64,000 nucleotides of DNA, from positions 62,001-126,000 of the forward strand of contig NZ_SWJZ01000008.1 in the NCBI RefSeq assembly GCF_005144475.1. Direction: 5' to 3'. The position numbers and the translations under genes were made by a program. The stretch is from Rhodobacter capsulatus (GTDB lineage: Bacteria; Pseudomonadota; Alphaproteobacteria; Rhodobacterales; Rhodobacteraceae). The notes below the pieces were generated by a model. It ran no database searches. It was not told the origin of the DNA and saw nothing but the letters and a program-made list of their open reading frames with translations. Positions 16,879-26,483 of the stretch are shown piece after piece; positions within the stretch are counted from its first letter, which is position 1; every line of letters begins with the position of its first letter.

Positions 16879-19143
16879 ATGGTGCGACAGGATTTTCGAC
16901 AGGTGCCGGGAATGGACGCCGTCTTGGCAGAAAAATTGGCGCAGGAGCGGCGGGCTCGGCTGGCGGCGGAACGCCTGCTGGAGCAGAAAAAACGCGAGCT
17001 GTTTGCGGCGAACCAGAAACTGGCCCTGCATGCGCGGGCACTTTCCGAACAGATCGTGCAGCAGCGGCACGGGCTGCAGCAGGCGCTGACCGAGGCCGCC
17101 TCGCTCAAGGGCGAGAATTCGCGCGTGCGCGGCGATCTGCAGCGGGCGGAATCGGTGGCGATGATCGCGCAGCGGCGGCTGTGGGACGCGCTTGAAACCA
17201 TCCGCGACGGCTTTGCGGTCTATGATGGCGATCTGCGGCTGGTCGTGGCGAACCGGGCCTATCTGTCGTTCTTTCATGGCGAAGTGGCGATCACCGCGGG
17301 CGTCACCTATGATGCCGTGCTGAAGATCGTCGCCAAGCATGAAATGGTGGACATGGCGGGCCGCGATCCGCTCGACTGGCACCACGAGATGATCGCCCGG
17401 ATCCGGCGCGAGCATATCGAACCGATCGTCTTGCGCACCCGCAACGGCCACCACATCAAGCTGATCGACCGCTGGGGCGAGGATGGCGATCTGGTCTGTC
17501 TGGCGCAGGACATCACCCATATCATCGAGCGCGAGCAGGAGCTTGAGGAGGCGCGCAACAAGGCCGAGGCCGCGAACCGGGCGAAATCGGCCTTCCTGGC
17601 GAACATGAGCCATGAAATCCGCACGCCGATGAACGGTGTCGTCGGCATGGCGGAACTGCTGGGCGAAACCGTGCTGAACGAGGAACAGCAGCTTTACGTC
17701 GAGACCATCCGCTCCTCGGGCGAGGCGCTCCTGACGATCATCAACGACGTGCTGGATTATTCCAAGATCGAGGCCGAGCGGCTGAAGCTTTACCCGGTGC
17801 TGTTCGATCTGGAACGCTGCCTGCACGAGATCATGGTGCTGCTGCTGCCCTCGGCCAAGGACAAGGGCGTCAAGCTGCTGGTCGATTACGACCTGTTCCT
17901 GCCCACCCGCTTCATCGCCGATCCGGGGCGGATGCGGCAGATCCTGACCAACCTGATCGGCAATGCGGTCAAGTTCACCCACACCGGCCATGTGCTGGCC
18001 CGGGTCGTCGGCTTCGAGCGCGACGCCGAACATTACGAGCTGCATGTCACCGTGGAAGATACCGGGATCGGCATCTCGCCCGACAATCTCGACCATGTCT
18101 TCGGCGAGTTCAATCAGGTCGAAGCCGCCTCGAACCGCCGCTTCGAGGGCACCGGGCTCGGCCTCGCCATCACCCGGCAGCTGGTGCATCTGATGGGCGG
18201 CTCGGTCTGGGTCGACAGCCAGCTGGGCGAGGGCTCGTGTTTCGGCTTCCGCGTCATCCTGCCCCGCGCGGAACCCGTGGCGCCGCTCGACCGGCCGACG
18301 CCGCCGGTGACGCTGCGCGCGGCGCTCGTCGTGGATGATCTGCTGGTGAACCGGGTGATTCTGGAACGGCAGCTGCAAACCTACGGGCTTGAGGTGACGC
18401 TGTGCCGGTCGGGGACCGAGGCGCTGAAGGTGCTCGATGACGGCACCCGCTTCGATCTGGTGCTGACCGATCACCACATGCCCGACCTGGACGGGCTGGA
18501 ACTGACGCGGCGGCTGCGGGCGATGGGCCATGAGACGCCGATCCTGCTTCTGACCTCGGACAGCGCGGCGCTGGATGCGGCGCAGGGCAATTGCGATCTG
18601 TTCGGCTGTCTCGAAAAGCCGGTGCTGCGCTCGGACCTGTTCCGCATGCTGCAGAAATTGTCGCTGCGGACGGAACCGAAGCCGGCTGACCCCGCCCCGC
18701 CCCCGCCCGTGCCCGCCCTGCCGCCGCAGAAACGGCAGATGCGGATCCTGGCGGCAGAGGACAACCGGACCAACCAGCTGGTCTTCGGCAAGATGGTGAA
18801 GGATTTCGACATCGAACTGCGGTTTGCGGCGAATGGTCTGGAGGCGGTCGAGGAATGGCGCCGCTTTCAGCCCGATCTGATCTTCATGGACATTTCCATG
18901 CCCGAGATGGACGGGCGCGAGGCGACGCAGACGATCCGCATGTACGAGCACGAAAAGGGCACGCGGGTGCCGATCTGCGCCCTGACCGCCCATGCGATGG
19001 AGGGCGACAGCGAGTCGATCTTTGCCGCGGGGCTCGATTTCTATCTGACGAAACCCCTGCGCAAGGCGTCGATCGCGGAACGGATCCTCGCGCATCAACC
19101 CGAAGACGCGCGTCCGGTGCTGCCCGCGGGGCTGGAGCTCTGA
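16879..19143 (+). CDS. Soluble hybrid sensor histidine kinase with two receiver domains
   Basis: 754 residues with no membrane segment. A coiled-coil N-terminus (about 15-95) precedes a PAS-like domain (about 105-215, [25 protein letters not shown]). HisKA follows with His245 in [12 protein letters not shown]. The ATPase domain has [11 protein letters not shown] and [12 protein letters not shown]. Receiver 1 has Asp531 ([13 protein letters not shown]) and receiver 2 has Asp671 ([13 protein letters not shown]), each with its acidic pair and Lys. There is no Hpt domain, so a separate phosphotransferase and output regulator must act elsewhere. The start could be ATG 16879 or ATG 16912. It is divergent from the macroglobulin gene and abuts recQ stop to stop. 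The input signal is unknown. Confidence 0.88.
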   Translation: MVRQDFRQVPGMDAVLAEKLAQERRARLAAERLLEQKKRELFAANQKLALHARALSEQIVQQRHGLQQALTEAASLKGENSRVRGDLQRAESVAMIAQRRLWDALETIRDGFAVYDGDLRLVVANRAYLSFFHGEVAITAGVTYDAVLKIVAKHEMVDMAGRDPLDWHHEMIARIRREHIEPIVLRTRNGHHIKLIDRWGEDGDLVCLAQDITHIIEREQELEEARNKAEAANRAKSAFLANMSHEIRTPMNGVVGMAELLGETVLNEEQQLYVETIRSSGEALLTIINDVLDYSKIEAERLKLYPVLFDLERCLHEIMVLLLPSAKDKGVKLLVDYDLFLPTRFIADPGRMRQILTNLIGNAVKFTHTGHVLARVVGFERDAEHYELHVTVEDTGIGISPDNLDHVFGEFNQVEAASNRRFEGTGLGLAITRQLVHLMGGSVWVDSQLGEGSCFGFRVILPRAEPVAPLDRPTPPVTLRAALVVDDLLVNRVILERQLQTYGLEVTLCRSGTEALKVLDDGTRFDLVLTDHHMPDLDGLELTRRLRAMGHETPILLLTSDSAALDAAQGNCDLFGCLEKPVLRSDLFRMLQKLSLRTEPKPADPAPPPPVPALPPQKRQMRILAAEDNRTNQLVFGKMVKDFDIELRFAANGLEAVEEWRRFQPDLIFMDISMPEMDGREATQTIRMYEHEKGTRVPICALTAHAMEGDSESIFAAGLDFYLTKPLRKASIAERILAHQPEDARPVLPAGLEL

Positions 19144-21207
19144 TCAGCCGTGCTCGGCGATCAGCGCAAGGAACGTGTCGGCAAAACGATCGAGCTTGGC
19201 CTCGCCCATGCCGGTGATCCGCTCCAGATCGGCGCGGCTCTTCGGCTTCGTCTCGGCGATCCGGCGCAGCATCGTGGCGGGGCAGGACAGAAACCGGTCA
19301 TGCCCGTCCTCGCCCCGCGCCAGCGCCCGCTGCGCGGCATCGAGCGCATCATAAAGGCTGGCCGCCGCCGTCCCCGCCAGCTTCATCCGCGCCGGATGCA
19401 CCGGCTCGGCCGCGCCCGCCCCCGCGATCACCTCGAGGAAGGCGCGGCCATAGCTTTCCAGCTTCTTCGCCCCCACCCCGTTCACCTGCGCGAACTGGTC
19501 CAGCGTGCCGGGCCGCAGCTCGGCCATCTCGATCAGGGTGCGGTCGGGGAAAATCATGTAGGCGGGCAACCCCGCCGCCTCGGCCAGCGCGCGCCGTTTC
19601 GCCTTCAGCGCCGACAGCAGCGGCGCGTCTTCGTCGGACACCAGCGCCTTCGGCACATGCTTGACCTTGGCCTTGCGCACCAGATCGCGGCGCAGCGTGA
19701 TGCGTTCCTCGCCGCGCAGGATCGGCCGCGCGCGGTCGGTCATCACAAGGGCGCCGTGCCGTGCCGCATCGGGGCGGATCAGGTCATGGCCCTGCATCTG
19801 CCGGAACACCGCCTGCCATTCGGTCCGGCTCAGATCCTTGCCGACGCCAAAGGTCGGCAGCCGGTCATGGCCGCGCGCGGTGATCCGGTCGTTGGTCTGG
19901 CCCAGCAGAACCTCGATCAGATGCCCGGCGCCATAGCTTTCATCCGTCCGCAGCGCGGCGGACAGCGCCTTGCGCACCGCTTCGGTGCCGTCGAACAGAT
20001 CGGGCGGCGTCTCGCACAGATCGCAATTGCCGCAAGGGCCTGATGTTTCACCGAAATAGGCCAGCAACCGTTGCCGCCTGCAGCCCGTCGCCTCGGCCAG
20101 ACCCAGAAGCGCATTCAGCCGCCCGTGATCGGCGGCCTTGCGTTCGGGGGGCGCCAGCCCCTCGTCGATCTGCTGGCGGCGATAGCGCACGTCATCGGCG
20201 CCATAAAGCGTCAGCGTCTCGGCAGGCGCGCCGTCGCGGCCCGCCCGGCCGATTTCCTGATAATAGCTTTCGATCGATTTCGGCAGATCGGCATGGGCGA
20301 CCCAGCGGATGTCGGGCTTGTCGATGCCCATCCCGAAAGCCACCGTCGCCACCACGATCAGCCCGTCCTCGCGCTGAAACCGGGTCTCGACGCGGCGGCG
20401 GTCTTCGGCCTCCATGCCGCCGTGATAGTGACAGGCCGGGTGACCCGCCTCGATCAGCGCGGCGGCCAGTTGCTCGGTCTTCGCGCGCGAGGCGCAATAG
20501 ACGATGCCCGACTGCCCGCGCCGCGCCGCGACATAGTCCAGGATCTGCCGCCGCGGCTGATCCTTGGGCTCAAACGCCAGCGCGATGTTCGGCCGGTCGA
20601 ACCCGCGCAGAAAGGTCGCGGGGGGGATGCCGTCGAACAGCCGGGTGACGATTTCGGCCCGGGTTTCCTCGTCCGCGGTGGCGGTAAAGGCCGCCAGCGG
20701 CACATCAAGCGCCCGGCGCAGATCGCCGATGCGCAGATAATCGGGGCGGAAATCATGGCCCCATTGCGACACGCAATGCGCCTCGTCGACCGCGATCAGC
20801 CCGGTCTTTGCCCGCCGCAGCAGCGCCAGCGTCCCCGATCCGGCCAGCCGCTCGGGCGCGATGTAGAGCAGCTTCAGCCGCCCGGCGTCGATCGCCTCGA
20901 ACACGGCCTCGGTCTCTTCGCCGGTATTGCCCGAGGTCAGCGCCCCGGCCTCGACCCCGGCTTCGCGCAAAGACCGCACCTGATCGCGCATCAGCGCAAT
21001 GAGCGGCGAGATGACCACGGTCAGCCCCGGCAAGCACAAGGCAGGCAGCTGGAAACACAAGGATTTCCCGCCGCCCGTCGGCATGATCGCCAAGGTGTTG
21101 CGCCCTGCCAGAACCGCCCGCACGATTTCCTCCTGCCCCGGTCGGAAGGCATGGAATCCGAAAACCGAGGCAAGCCTTGCCTCGGGGCTGGGGTCGGGCA
21201 GGCTCAT
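19144..21207 (-). CDS. recQ: ATP-dependent DNA helicase RecQ
   Basis: 687 residues. SF2 helicase motifs include the Walker A block MPTGGGKSLCFQLP near 45, DEAHCVSQWGHDFRPDY near 140 and QEIGRAGRDG near 320. The zinc-binding RQC region has CRRQRLLAYFGETSGPCGNC. A C-terminal HRDC domain is present, with a second HRDC-like tail ending ITGMGEAKLDRFADTFLALI. RecQ unwinds 3'-5' and supports recombination-fork repair with RecF-pathway proteins. ATG 21207 is preferred; an in-frame TTG at 21222 would overlap yggT. The gene follows yggT by four bases, so both probably share a promoter upstream of yggT. Confidence 0.94.
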   Translation of the reverse strand: MSLPDPSPEARLASVFGFHAFRPGQEEIVRAVLAGRNTLAIMPTGGGKSLCFQLPALCLPGLTVVISPLIALMRDQVRSLREAGVEAGALTSGNTGEETEAVFEAIDAGRLKLLYIAPERLAGSGTLALLRRAKTGLIAVDEAHCVSQWGHDFRPDYLRIGDLRRALDVPLAAFTATADEETRAEIVTRLFDGIPPATFLRGFDRPNIALAFEPKDQPRRQILDYVAARRGQSGIVYCASRAKTEQLAAALIEAGHPACHYHGGMEAEDRRRVETRFQREDGLIVVATVAFGMGIDKPDIRWVAHADLPKSIESYYQEIGRAGRDGAPAETLTLYGADDVRYRRQQIDEGLAPPERKAADHGRLNALLGLAEATGCRRQRLLAYFGETSGPCGNCDLCETPPDLFDGTEAVRKALSAALRTDESYGAGHLIEVLLGQTNDRITARGHDRLPTFGVGKDLSRTEWQAVFRQMQGHDLIRPDAARHGALVMTDRARPILRGEERITLRRDLVRKAKVKHVPKALVSDEDAPLLSALKAKRRALAEAAGLPAYMIFPDRTLIEMAELRPGTLDQFAQVNGVGAKKLESYGRAFLEVIAGAGAAEPVHPARMKLAGTAAASLYDALDAAQRALARGEDGHDRFLSCPATMLRRIAETKPKSRADLERITGMGEAKLDRFADTFLALIAEHG

Positions 21208-21211
21208 GCGG

Positions 21212-21499
21212 TCAGAGGCCAAGCAGCCGTTGCAGGAAGATCATCGCGATGATCACCACCATCGGCGTGAAATCGACGCCCTGAAACGACGGCAGGACCT
21301 TGCGGATCGGCGCGTAAATCGGCTCCAGGATCCGGTTCAGCAGATCCCAGATCTTGTAGACCATCGGCTGACGCAGGTTCAGCACGTTGAAATTGACCAG
21401 CCAGCTCATGATCACCTGCGCCAGGATCACCAGCCACAGGATCTGAAACACGAGGGCAAGGGCCACATGGACCCCGTCGAGCAGCATGTTAGGGTTCAT
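21212..21499 (-). CDS. YggT family membrane protein
   Basis: 95 residues. Two hydrophobic segments (about 10-32 and 72-92) flank a conserved central loop, NLRQPMVYKIWDLLNRILEPIYAPIRKVLP, shown here only by its key part WDLLNRILEPIYAPIRK. This RxLEPxxxPIR pattern defines the YggT/YlmG family, inner-membrane proteins linked loosely to cell division and osmotic or lipid homeostasis; no precise function is established. Start ATG 21499 has GGAGG upstream. It is first in a two-gene unit with recQ. Confidence 0.85.
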   Translation of the reverse strand: MNPNMLLDGVHVALALVFQILWLVILAQVIMSWLVNFNVLNLRQPMVYKIWDLLNRILEPIYAPIRKVLPSFQGVDFTPMVVIIAMIFLQRLLGL

Positions 21500-21661
21500 T
21501 CGGACCTCCGTCGGATGCGTCTCACAGGTAAGCCACGCCGGGCGGGGTTGCAACTGCCCGCCGTGGCATTTGGGGGCCATCTCGCGGGGCATTTGCCGCA
21601 AGGTCGTTGTTGACGCCCCCGCCGCAGCGCGGCACGACAGGGGCGGCAACGGGGGGCAGAC

Positions 21662-22201
21662 ATGTATCCGATCATCCGCATGGGCAAGGCGATCCTGTCA
21701 TCGCGCGGCCAAAGGATCGACATCCTTGATCCGCTGTCCACCTTTCACCGCGCCTGGCCCTGGGACATCGACCCCTGGCAGGATCTGAACAACGGCCGCA
21801 TCGTGACGCTGTTCGATCTGGGCCGGATCGCGCTGGCACAACGGACGGGGCTGAACGCCTGCCTGATCCGCAACCGCTGGGGCATCGTCGTCGCGGGCAA
21901 CACGACGCGCTACAGAAAGCGCATCACCATGCTGCAAAGCTTCGAGATGCGGACCCGCTGTCTGGGCTGGGACACGCGCTTTTTCTACATGGAGCAGGGG
22001 ATGTGGCGCGGGGAGGAATGCTGCAACCACATCCTGATCCGCGGCGCCGTCACCTCGAAAGCGGGCATCGTCGCGCCGCAAAGGGTGGTCGAGGACATGG
22101 GCCACAAAGCGACAAGCCCCGCCCTGCCCGACTGGGTGCAGGCCTGGATCGCCGCCGATGCCAGCCGCCCCTGGCCGCCCGGGATGCCCGCTTCAAGGTA
22201 A
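21662..22201 (+). CDS. Hotdog-fold acyl-CoA thioesterase-like protein
   Basis: 179 residues. The segment WDIDPWQDLNNGRIVTLFDLGR near 33-54 resembles the D-x-N-x-H/N-N-G/A-R helix start of 4HBT_2 thioesterases. The later part, RYRKRITMLQSFEMRTRCLG and then HILIRGAVTSKAGIVAP, fits the central beta strands of the fold. By analogy it hydrolyses acyl-CoA thioesters, but the substrate is unknown. It resembles the THEM6-like group. Start ATG 21662 follows GGGGGGCAG. It is divergent from yggT across 162 bases. The MFS gene follows after 54 bases, so co-transcription is possible. Confidence 0.7.
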   Translation: MYPIIRMGKAILSSRGQRIDILDPLSTFHRAWPWDIDPWQDLNNGRIVTLFDLGRIALAQRTGLNACLIRNRWGIVVAGNTTRYRKRITMLQSFEMRTRCLGWDTRFFYMEQGMWRGEECCNHILIRGAVTSKAGIVAPQRVVEDMGHKATSPALPDWVQAWIAADASRPWPPGMPASR

Positions 22202-22255
22202 ATGTTGCGCTGCCCCCCGGTTTCGGGCTTGATCCGGCCAAACACGGGGGGCGAC

Positions 22256-23596
22256 ATGATCAGCGAACGCAAGCGCATCTGGGGCTGGTGGTTCTTCGAC
22301 TGGGCCAGCCAGCCCTACAACACCTTGTTGCTGACCTTCATCTTCGCCCCCTTCATGGAGCGGCTGATGGGCGACGGCACCACGGCGCAGACGGTCTGGG
22401 GCTTCGGCATCGGCTTTTCCGGCCTGATCATCGCGGTGGCCTCGCCCTTCCTGGGCGCCATCGCCGACCGCTCGGGTCGGCGCATGCCCTTCATCTGGTT
22501 GTTTTCGTTTATGTATGTGGCGGGCGCCGCGTTCCTCTGGACGGCCGAGCCGGGCCATTACAACCTCTGGCTGGTGATGACCGCCTTTGCCATCGGCATG
22601 ATCGGCATGGAATTCGCCACCTCCTTCACCAATGCCATGCTGCCCGACCTGACCGGCCGCGACAACATCGGCAAGGTGTCCGGCTCGGGCTGGGCCTTCG
22701 GCTATCTGGGCGGGATGGTGTCGCTGATCGTCATGCTGACGCTCTTGCAGGCCAGCCCGACCACCGGCAAGACGCTGATCGGGCTGACGCCGCTGTTCGG
22801 CCTTGATCCGGCGACGGGCGAGGATACCCGCGTCGTCGGCCCGCTGACCGCCGTCTGGTATGCGGTCTTCATGATCCCGTTTTTCCTTTGGGTGCGCGAG
22901 CCGCGCGTGCCCGGCGCCGTACCGGTGGCGCAGGCCACCCGCGAAGCCTGGCCCGAGCTGCGCAGCACCCTGAAATCGCTTCCGAAACGACCCAGCCTTT
23001 TCGCCTATCTGGTGTCGTCGATGTTCTACCGCGATGCGCTCAATGGCATCTTCACCTTCGGCGGGCTTTACGCGGCGGGGGTGCTGAACTGGTCGATCCT
23101 GCAGATCGGGCTGTTCGGCATTCTGGGCACGATCACCGGCGCCACCTTTTCCTGGCTCGGCGGCAAGGCCGATGACCGTTTCGGCCCGAAATCGGTGATC
23201 GTCTTCAGCCTGATCGCCCTTGCGCTGCTGACGCTGGGCGTCGTCTTCGTCTCGCGCGAGAGTGTCTTCGGCATCGCCGTCGCGGCCGACAGCACCCTGC
23301 CCGACATCGCCTTTTACCTCCTCGGCGGGCTGATCGGCGCGGGCGGCGGGGCGTTGCAATCGGCAAGCCGCACGATGATGGTGCGCCAGTCCGACCCGGA
23401 CAAGATCACCGAATGCTTCGGCCTTTACGCGCTGACCGGCAAGGCCACCGCCTTCCTGGCGCCGCTCTCGATCGGGGCGGTCACGGCGATGACGCAAAGC
23501 CAGACTTTGGGCATCACTCCCGTCATCGTGCTTTTCGTTCTGGGGCTGATCCTGCTAGCCTTCGTCAAATCCGAGGGAGACCACGCCGCGGCGTGA
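22256..23596 (+). CDS. MFS transporter, UMF1 / Atg22-like family
   Basis: 446 residues with about twelve hydrophobic segments. The N-terminus WGWWFFDWASQPYNTLLLTFIF and the loop GAIADRSGRRMP between helices 2 and 3 are characteristic of UMF1 permeases, which resemble vacuolar amino-acid effluxer Atg22. A second signature lies near SMFYRDALNGIFTFGGLYA. It is an inner-membrane transporter, probably an exporter of small solutes or amino acids; the substrate is not deducible. ATG 22256 is chosen because GGGGGGCGAC precedes it, rather than an upstream ATG at 22202. mepA follows after 15 bases, suggesting an operon. Confidence 0.85.
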   Translation: MISERKRIWGWWFFDWASQPYNTLLLTFIFAPFMERLMGDGTTAQTVWGFGIGFSGLIIAVASPFLGAIADRSGRRMPFIWLFSFMYVAGAAFLWTAEPGHYNLWLVMTAFAIGMIGMEFATSFTNAMLPDLTGRDNIGKVSGSGWAFGYLGGMVSLIVMLTLLQASPTTGKTLIGLTPLFGLDPATGEDTRVVGPLTAVWYAVFMIPFFLWVREPRVPGAVPVAQATREAWPELRSTLKSLPKRPSLFAYLVSSMFYRDALNGIFTFGGLYAAGVLNWSILQIGLFGILGTITGATFSWLGGKADDRFGPKSVIVFSLIALALLTLGVVFVSRESVFGIAVAADSTLPDIAFYLLGGLIGAGGGALQSASRTMMVRQSDPDKITECFGLYALTGKATAFLAPLSIGAVTAMTQSQTLGITPVIVLFVLGLILLAFVKSEGDHAAA

Positions 23597-23611
23597 AGCA
23601 AAGGAAAGCGC

Positions 23612-24514
23612 ATGACGCCGATCCGCCTTGCCGTTGCCGCCGCTCTGGTGGCGCTTGCCCCGCTTTCCGCCACGGCCGAGCCGCTGGCGCGGCAGCTGTT
23701 CGGCGCCCAGGCCCGCCCGACCGAAGGCGCCGCCGCGCCGGTCGGCGCCTATTCCCGGGGCTGTGCCGCCGGGCTGGTGGCGCTGCCGGAAACCGGCCCG
23801 ACCTGGCAGGCGATGCGGCTCGAGCGCAACCGTTTTTGGGGCCAGCCCGAGCTGGTCGCCTATCTGCAGGATCTGTCCGCCTTCGCCGCCACCCTGCCCG
23901 GCTGGCAGGGGCTTTACATCGGCGATCTGAGCCAGCCGCGCGGCGGGCCGATGACCGGCGGCCATGCCAGCCACCAGATCGGGCTGGATGCCGATGTCTG
24001 GATGCTGCCCGCGACGCGGCTGGATCTGTCGGCCAGGCAACGCGAGAAGATCTCCTCGATCTCGATCCGCACCAAGGATCAGACCCGGGTGAACGGCAAC
24101 TGGACGCCGCAGCATGCGGCGCTGTTGCGCGCGGCGGCTTCGGACCCGCGGGTGGATCGCGTCTTCGTCGCGGCGGCGGCGAAGCTCGCCATGTGCGCCA
24201 CCGCGACCCGCGCCGACACCGCCTGGCTGCAGAAGATCCGGCCGATCTACGGCCATAACGAGCATTTCCACGTCCGGCTGAAATGCCCGCCCGGCGCGCG
24301 GCTCTGCGAGGCGCAAAAACCCACGGTGGCCGAACTGTCAAAGGGCGGCAACGGCTGCGACGAGACCCTGACCTGGTGGGTGACGACCTATCTTGAGGAG
24401 CTGCGCCACCCGCCGAAACGGCAAAAACCTGCGGGCCCGGCGCCGAAAAACGCGAAAACCTATGTGATGTCGGATCTGCCTGCGCAATGTCAAAACATCC
24501 TCTCCGCGCGGTGA
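23612..24514 (+). CDS. mepA: Penicillin-insensitive murein endopeptidase
   Basis: 300 residues. A signal peptide (about 1-22, ending ATAEP) directs it to the periplasm. The LAS-type metallopeptidase motifs are [19 protein letters not shown] near 110-128, which carries His and Asp zinc ligands, and the distal [13 protein letters not shown] near 213-225, which carries the HxH pair. MepA cleaves the D-alanyl-meso-diaminopimelyl crosslinks of peptidoglycan and is insensitive to beta-lactams. Several Cys residues (CAAG, CATA, CPPG, LCEA, CDET, CQN) suggest disulfides. The last 28 bases overlap the start of the next gene. Confidence 0.9.
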   Translation: MTPIRLAVAAALVALAPLSATAEPLARQLFGAQARPTEGAAAPVGAYSRGCAAGLVALPETGPTWQAMRLERNRFWGQPELVAYLQDLSAFAATLPGWQGLYIGDLSQPRGGPMTGGHASHQIGLDADVWMLPATRLDLSARQREKISSISIRTKDQTRVNGNWTPQHAALLRAAASDPRVDRVFVAAAAKLAMCATATRADTAWLQKIRPIYGHNEHFHVRLKCPPGARLCEAQKPTVAELSKGGNGCDETLTWWVTTYLEELRHPPKRQKPAGPAPKNAKTYVMSDLPAQCQNILSAR

Positions 24515-25410
24515 TCGCCGGCCTTGCGCTGGCCGCGGTGCTGGCGACGCTGCCGCTTTGGCCGCTGGCACCGGCCCAGGCCGGGCAAGACCGCGCCGAA
24601 TTCCTGCAGGCCTTTGTCTGGCGCAACCCCGATCCGGCGTTCGGCGGCTTCTCGGCGATCGATTTCGCCGATGACGGCACAAGCTTCGTCACCGTCTCGG
24701 ACCGCACGACGATCTGGCGCGGCAGGCTGACGCGGGACGATGCGGGGCGGATCGTCACGGCGACCGCCACAAGCGGCCCGGTGCGGCTGCTCGACAGCAA
24801 GGGCAAGGCGCTGGGCCGGTTCAGCGGCGATTCCGAAGGCGTGGCGCTGGCCCCTGACGGCAGCGTTTTCATTTCCTTCGAGGGGATGGCGCGGGTCGTG
24901 CGCTATCCGCAGGACGGCGGCCCGGCGAAACCGCTGCCCCGCCCCGCCGCCTTCAAGCAGTTCCCGCTCAACGGCGCACTGGAATCGCTCGCCATCGCCG
25001 CCGACGGCACGCTTTACACGATGCCCGAACGCTCGGGCAGCCGCAGCGCGCCCTTTCCGGTCTGGCGCTTTCGCAACGGGCAATGGACGCAACCCTTTGC
25101 CATCCCGCGCGACGACGACTGGCTGCCGGTCGGCGCGGATTTCGGCCCCGACGGCCGGTTCTACCTGCTCGAACGCGATTTCTGGGGCCTTCTGGGCTTT
25201 CGCAGCCGGGTGCTGGTCTTCGAGATCACCGGCGACCGGATCGGCCCCGGCACCGAACTTCTGCGCACCACCGCAGGGCTGCATGACAACCTGGAGGGCC
25301 TTGCCGTCTGGCGCGACGCGCAGGGGGCGATCCGGCTGACGATGATCGCCGACGACAATTTCAACGCCTTTCAGCGCAGCCAGATCGTCGAATACCGCCT
25401 GAACCGCTGA
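24487..25410 (+). CDS. Secreted esterase-like / phytase-like beta-propeller protein
   Basis: 307 residues. An N-terminal signal peptide ends near PAQAG. The mature part is a six-bladed propeller-like sequence with [40 protein letters not shown] and [17 protein letters not shown]. These blocks match the PF13449 family, called esterase-like activity of phytase. Enzymatic activity is not proven for most members. It starts 28 bases inside mepA, implying coupling of two periplasmic proteins. In alphaproteobacteria this family is commonly periplasmic and of unknown substrate. Confidence 0.78.
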   Translation: MSKHPLRAVIAGLALAAVLATLPLWPLAPAQAGQDRAEFLQAFVWRNPDPAFGGFSAIDFADDGTSFVTVSDRTTIWRGRLTRDDAGRIVTATATSGPVRLLDSKGKALGRFSGDSEGVALAPDGSVFISFEGMARVVRYPQDGGPAKPLPRPAAFKQFPLNGALESLAIAADGTLYTMPERSGSRSAPFPVWRFRNGQWTQPFAIPRDDDWLPVGADFGPDGRFYLLERDFWGLLGFRSRVLVFEITGDRIGPGTELLRTTAGLHDNLEGLAVWRDAQGAIRLTMIADDNFNAFQRSQIVEYRLNR

Positions 25411-25506
25411 GGTTTTCCTTGACCCGAAAGGGCCCGGGGCGTAAGGCCGCCGCGTCCGCATGCCGCGGGCCATGTCTCCGCGACCATGTAAAAACGGTGA
25501 TCCTGA

Positions 25507-26127
25507 ATGCGCTACTTGCCCGGCATCCTTGCCATGGCCACGATTGTCGTGGCCTCGAACATCCTCGTGCAGCATCTGCTCGGTCAATGGCTGACCTACG
25601 GGGCCTTCACCTATCCGCTTGCCTTCCTTGTCAATGACACCACGAACCGGCTGCAGGGCGCCCGCGCCGCGCGGATCGTCGTCGTCTCGGGCTTTTTCGT
25701 CGGCGTGATCTGCTCGCTGATCGGCTCGCAGATCGAGGGCGAGTTCGGCCCGCTCGTCAGCTTCCGCGTCGCGCTGGCCTCGGGGCTGGCCTTCCTGGCC
25801 GGTCAGCTGATCGACATCTCGGTCTTCAACCGGCTGCGCAACCGGGTCCGCTGGTGGCCCGCGCCCTTGGCCGCGACGCTGATCGGCTCCGTCCTTGACA
25901 CCTGCGTCTTCTTCACCATCGCCTTTGCCGTCAGCCTGAGCTTCCTTGAACCGGGCAATGACGTGACCTGGGCGAACGAAACCCTGCCGCTTCTGGGCCT
26001 CGGCCCCGCCGCGCCGCTGTGGATTTCGCTGGCCGCAGCCGATCTGTGCGTAAAACTTGTGCTTGGCATCTTTGCACTGCTGCCTTTCCGGGCGATGGTC
26101 TGGCGGTTTTCGCCACGGATTGCGTAA
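25507..26127 (+). CDS. Queuosine precursor transporter (YhhQ family)
   Basis: 206 residues with about six membrane segments. The motif YPLAFLVNDTTNRLQGARAAR near 36-56 and GQLIDISVFNRLRN near 99-112 are the signatures of the YhhQ/DUF165 (ECF-like) family, which imports preQ0 or preQ1 for tRNA queuosine. It sits in the inner membrane. I looked at the 96-base upstream gap for a preQ1 aptamer and saw none. The gene is not next to queuosine biosynthesis genes here. Its 3' end is followed by the structured small-RNA region. Confidence 0.85.
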   Translation: MRYLPGILAMATIVVASNILVQHLLGQWLTYGAFTYPLAFLVNDTTNRLQGARAARIVVVSGFFVGVICSLIGSQIEGEFGPLVSFRVALASGLAFLAGQLIDISVFNRLRNRVRWWPAPLAATLIGSVLDTCVFFTIAFAVSLSFLEPGNDVTWANETLPLLGLGPAAPLWISLAAADLCVKLVLGIFALLPFRAMVWRFSPRIA

Positions 26128-26198
26128 TTTAACTTGCCATACACCAAATCTGTGCCACCCTCCTCATATCGGCAACACGCATGAAAGGAGGTGGTCCA

Positions 26199-26255
26199 GT
26201 GTCTAGAGTGATATTGGAGAGAGGTGTCGGGACAGTCAGGGGGGCCGAGGCCTGA
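26199..26255 (+). CDS. Putative 18-residue peptide with very strong ribosome binding site
   Basis: A GTG at 26199 lies seven bases after GGAGG and opens an 18-codon frame reading VSRVILERGVGTVRGAEA (first codon translated as Met), ending at TGA 26253-26255. An in-frame ATG at 26181 would give 24 residues starting MKGGGP, but it has no ribosome binding site of its own. The GTG is therefore preferred. The peptide is basic and contains two RG dipeptides; function is unknown. Whether the peptide or merely the ribosome recruitment matters is open. Confidence 0.45.
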   Translation: MSRVILERGVGTVRGAEA

Positions 26256-26337
26256 GGGCAACCCCAAGGGTCGCAGACCCTGGCTGGGACGGAGGATCTG
26301 ATCCAGACCCTAACCGGACCATCTCCGTAGATCTCGG

Positions 26338-26366
26338 GGGTCGCAGGCCAAGCCCGCGACCCTTTT
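26338..26366 (+). terminator. Rho-independent terminator of the 26.2 kb small transcript
   Basis: GGGTCGC and GCGACCC form a 7-bp stem, with an inner GGC/GCC extension, followed by TTTTACTTT. Confidence 0.85.
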
Positions 26367-26388
26367 ACTTTGCGACTTTTCGACCGCG

Positions 26389-26411
26389 GCGGGCCATTCG
26401 GCCCGCTTTTT
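26389..26411 (+). terminator. Second tandem rho-independent terminator before xseB
   Basis: GCGGGCC, an ATTC loop and GGCCCGC make a perfect 7-bp stem followed by TTTTT. It lies 23 bases after the first terminator. It would insulate xseB-ispA-dxs from upstream transcription, so the operon promoter should lie in 26412-26480. Confidence 0.9.
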
Positions 26412-26483
26412 CATTGCGGGGGCTGGATTTGCGGGGCCACCCGTGGCAATCCGGAACCGGCATCCAAGGGGGCGGAGGGCGCG

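Larger units (their letters stand above)
26181..26366 (+). ncRNA. Structured small transcript with tiny ORF and extended anti-16S match (boundaries approximate)
   Basis: The 356-base gap between yhhQ and xseB is not empty. GAAAGGAGGTGGTCCAG at 26183-26199 is complementary to the 3' tail of alphaproteobacterial 16S rRNA over 17 positions, one of them G-U. A tiny ORF follows. Downstream are a perfect hairpin AGGGTC-GCA-GACCCT (26267-26281), a stem ACGGAG/CTCCGT (26289-26294 with 26323-26328) and a rho-independent terminator (26338-26366). This looks like an independent short gene: a peptide-encoding or ribosome-binding RNA, or a leader. The 5' end and promoter were not identified, and I know no named family for it. 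Confidence 0.6.

Noticed and set aside
25411-25506. preQ1 riboswitch before the queuosine-precursor transporter
   Set aside because: The 96-base gap shows no recognisable aptamer pairing or A-rich tail.
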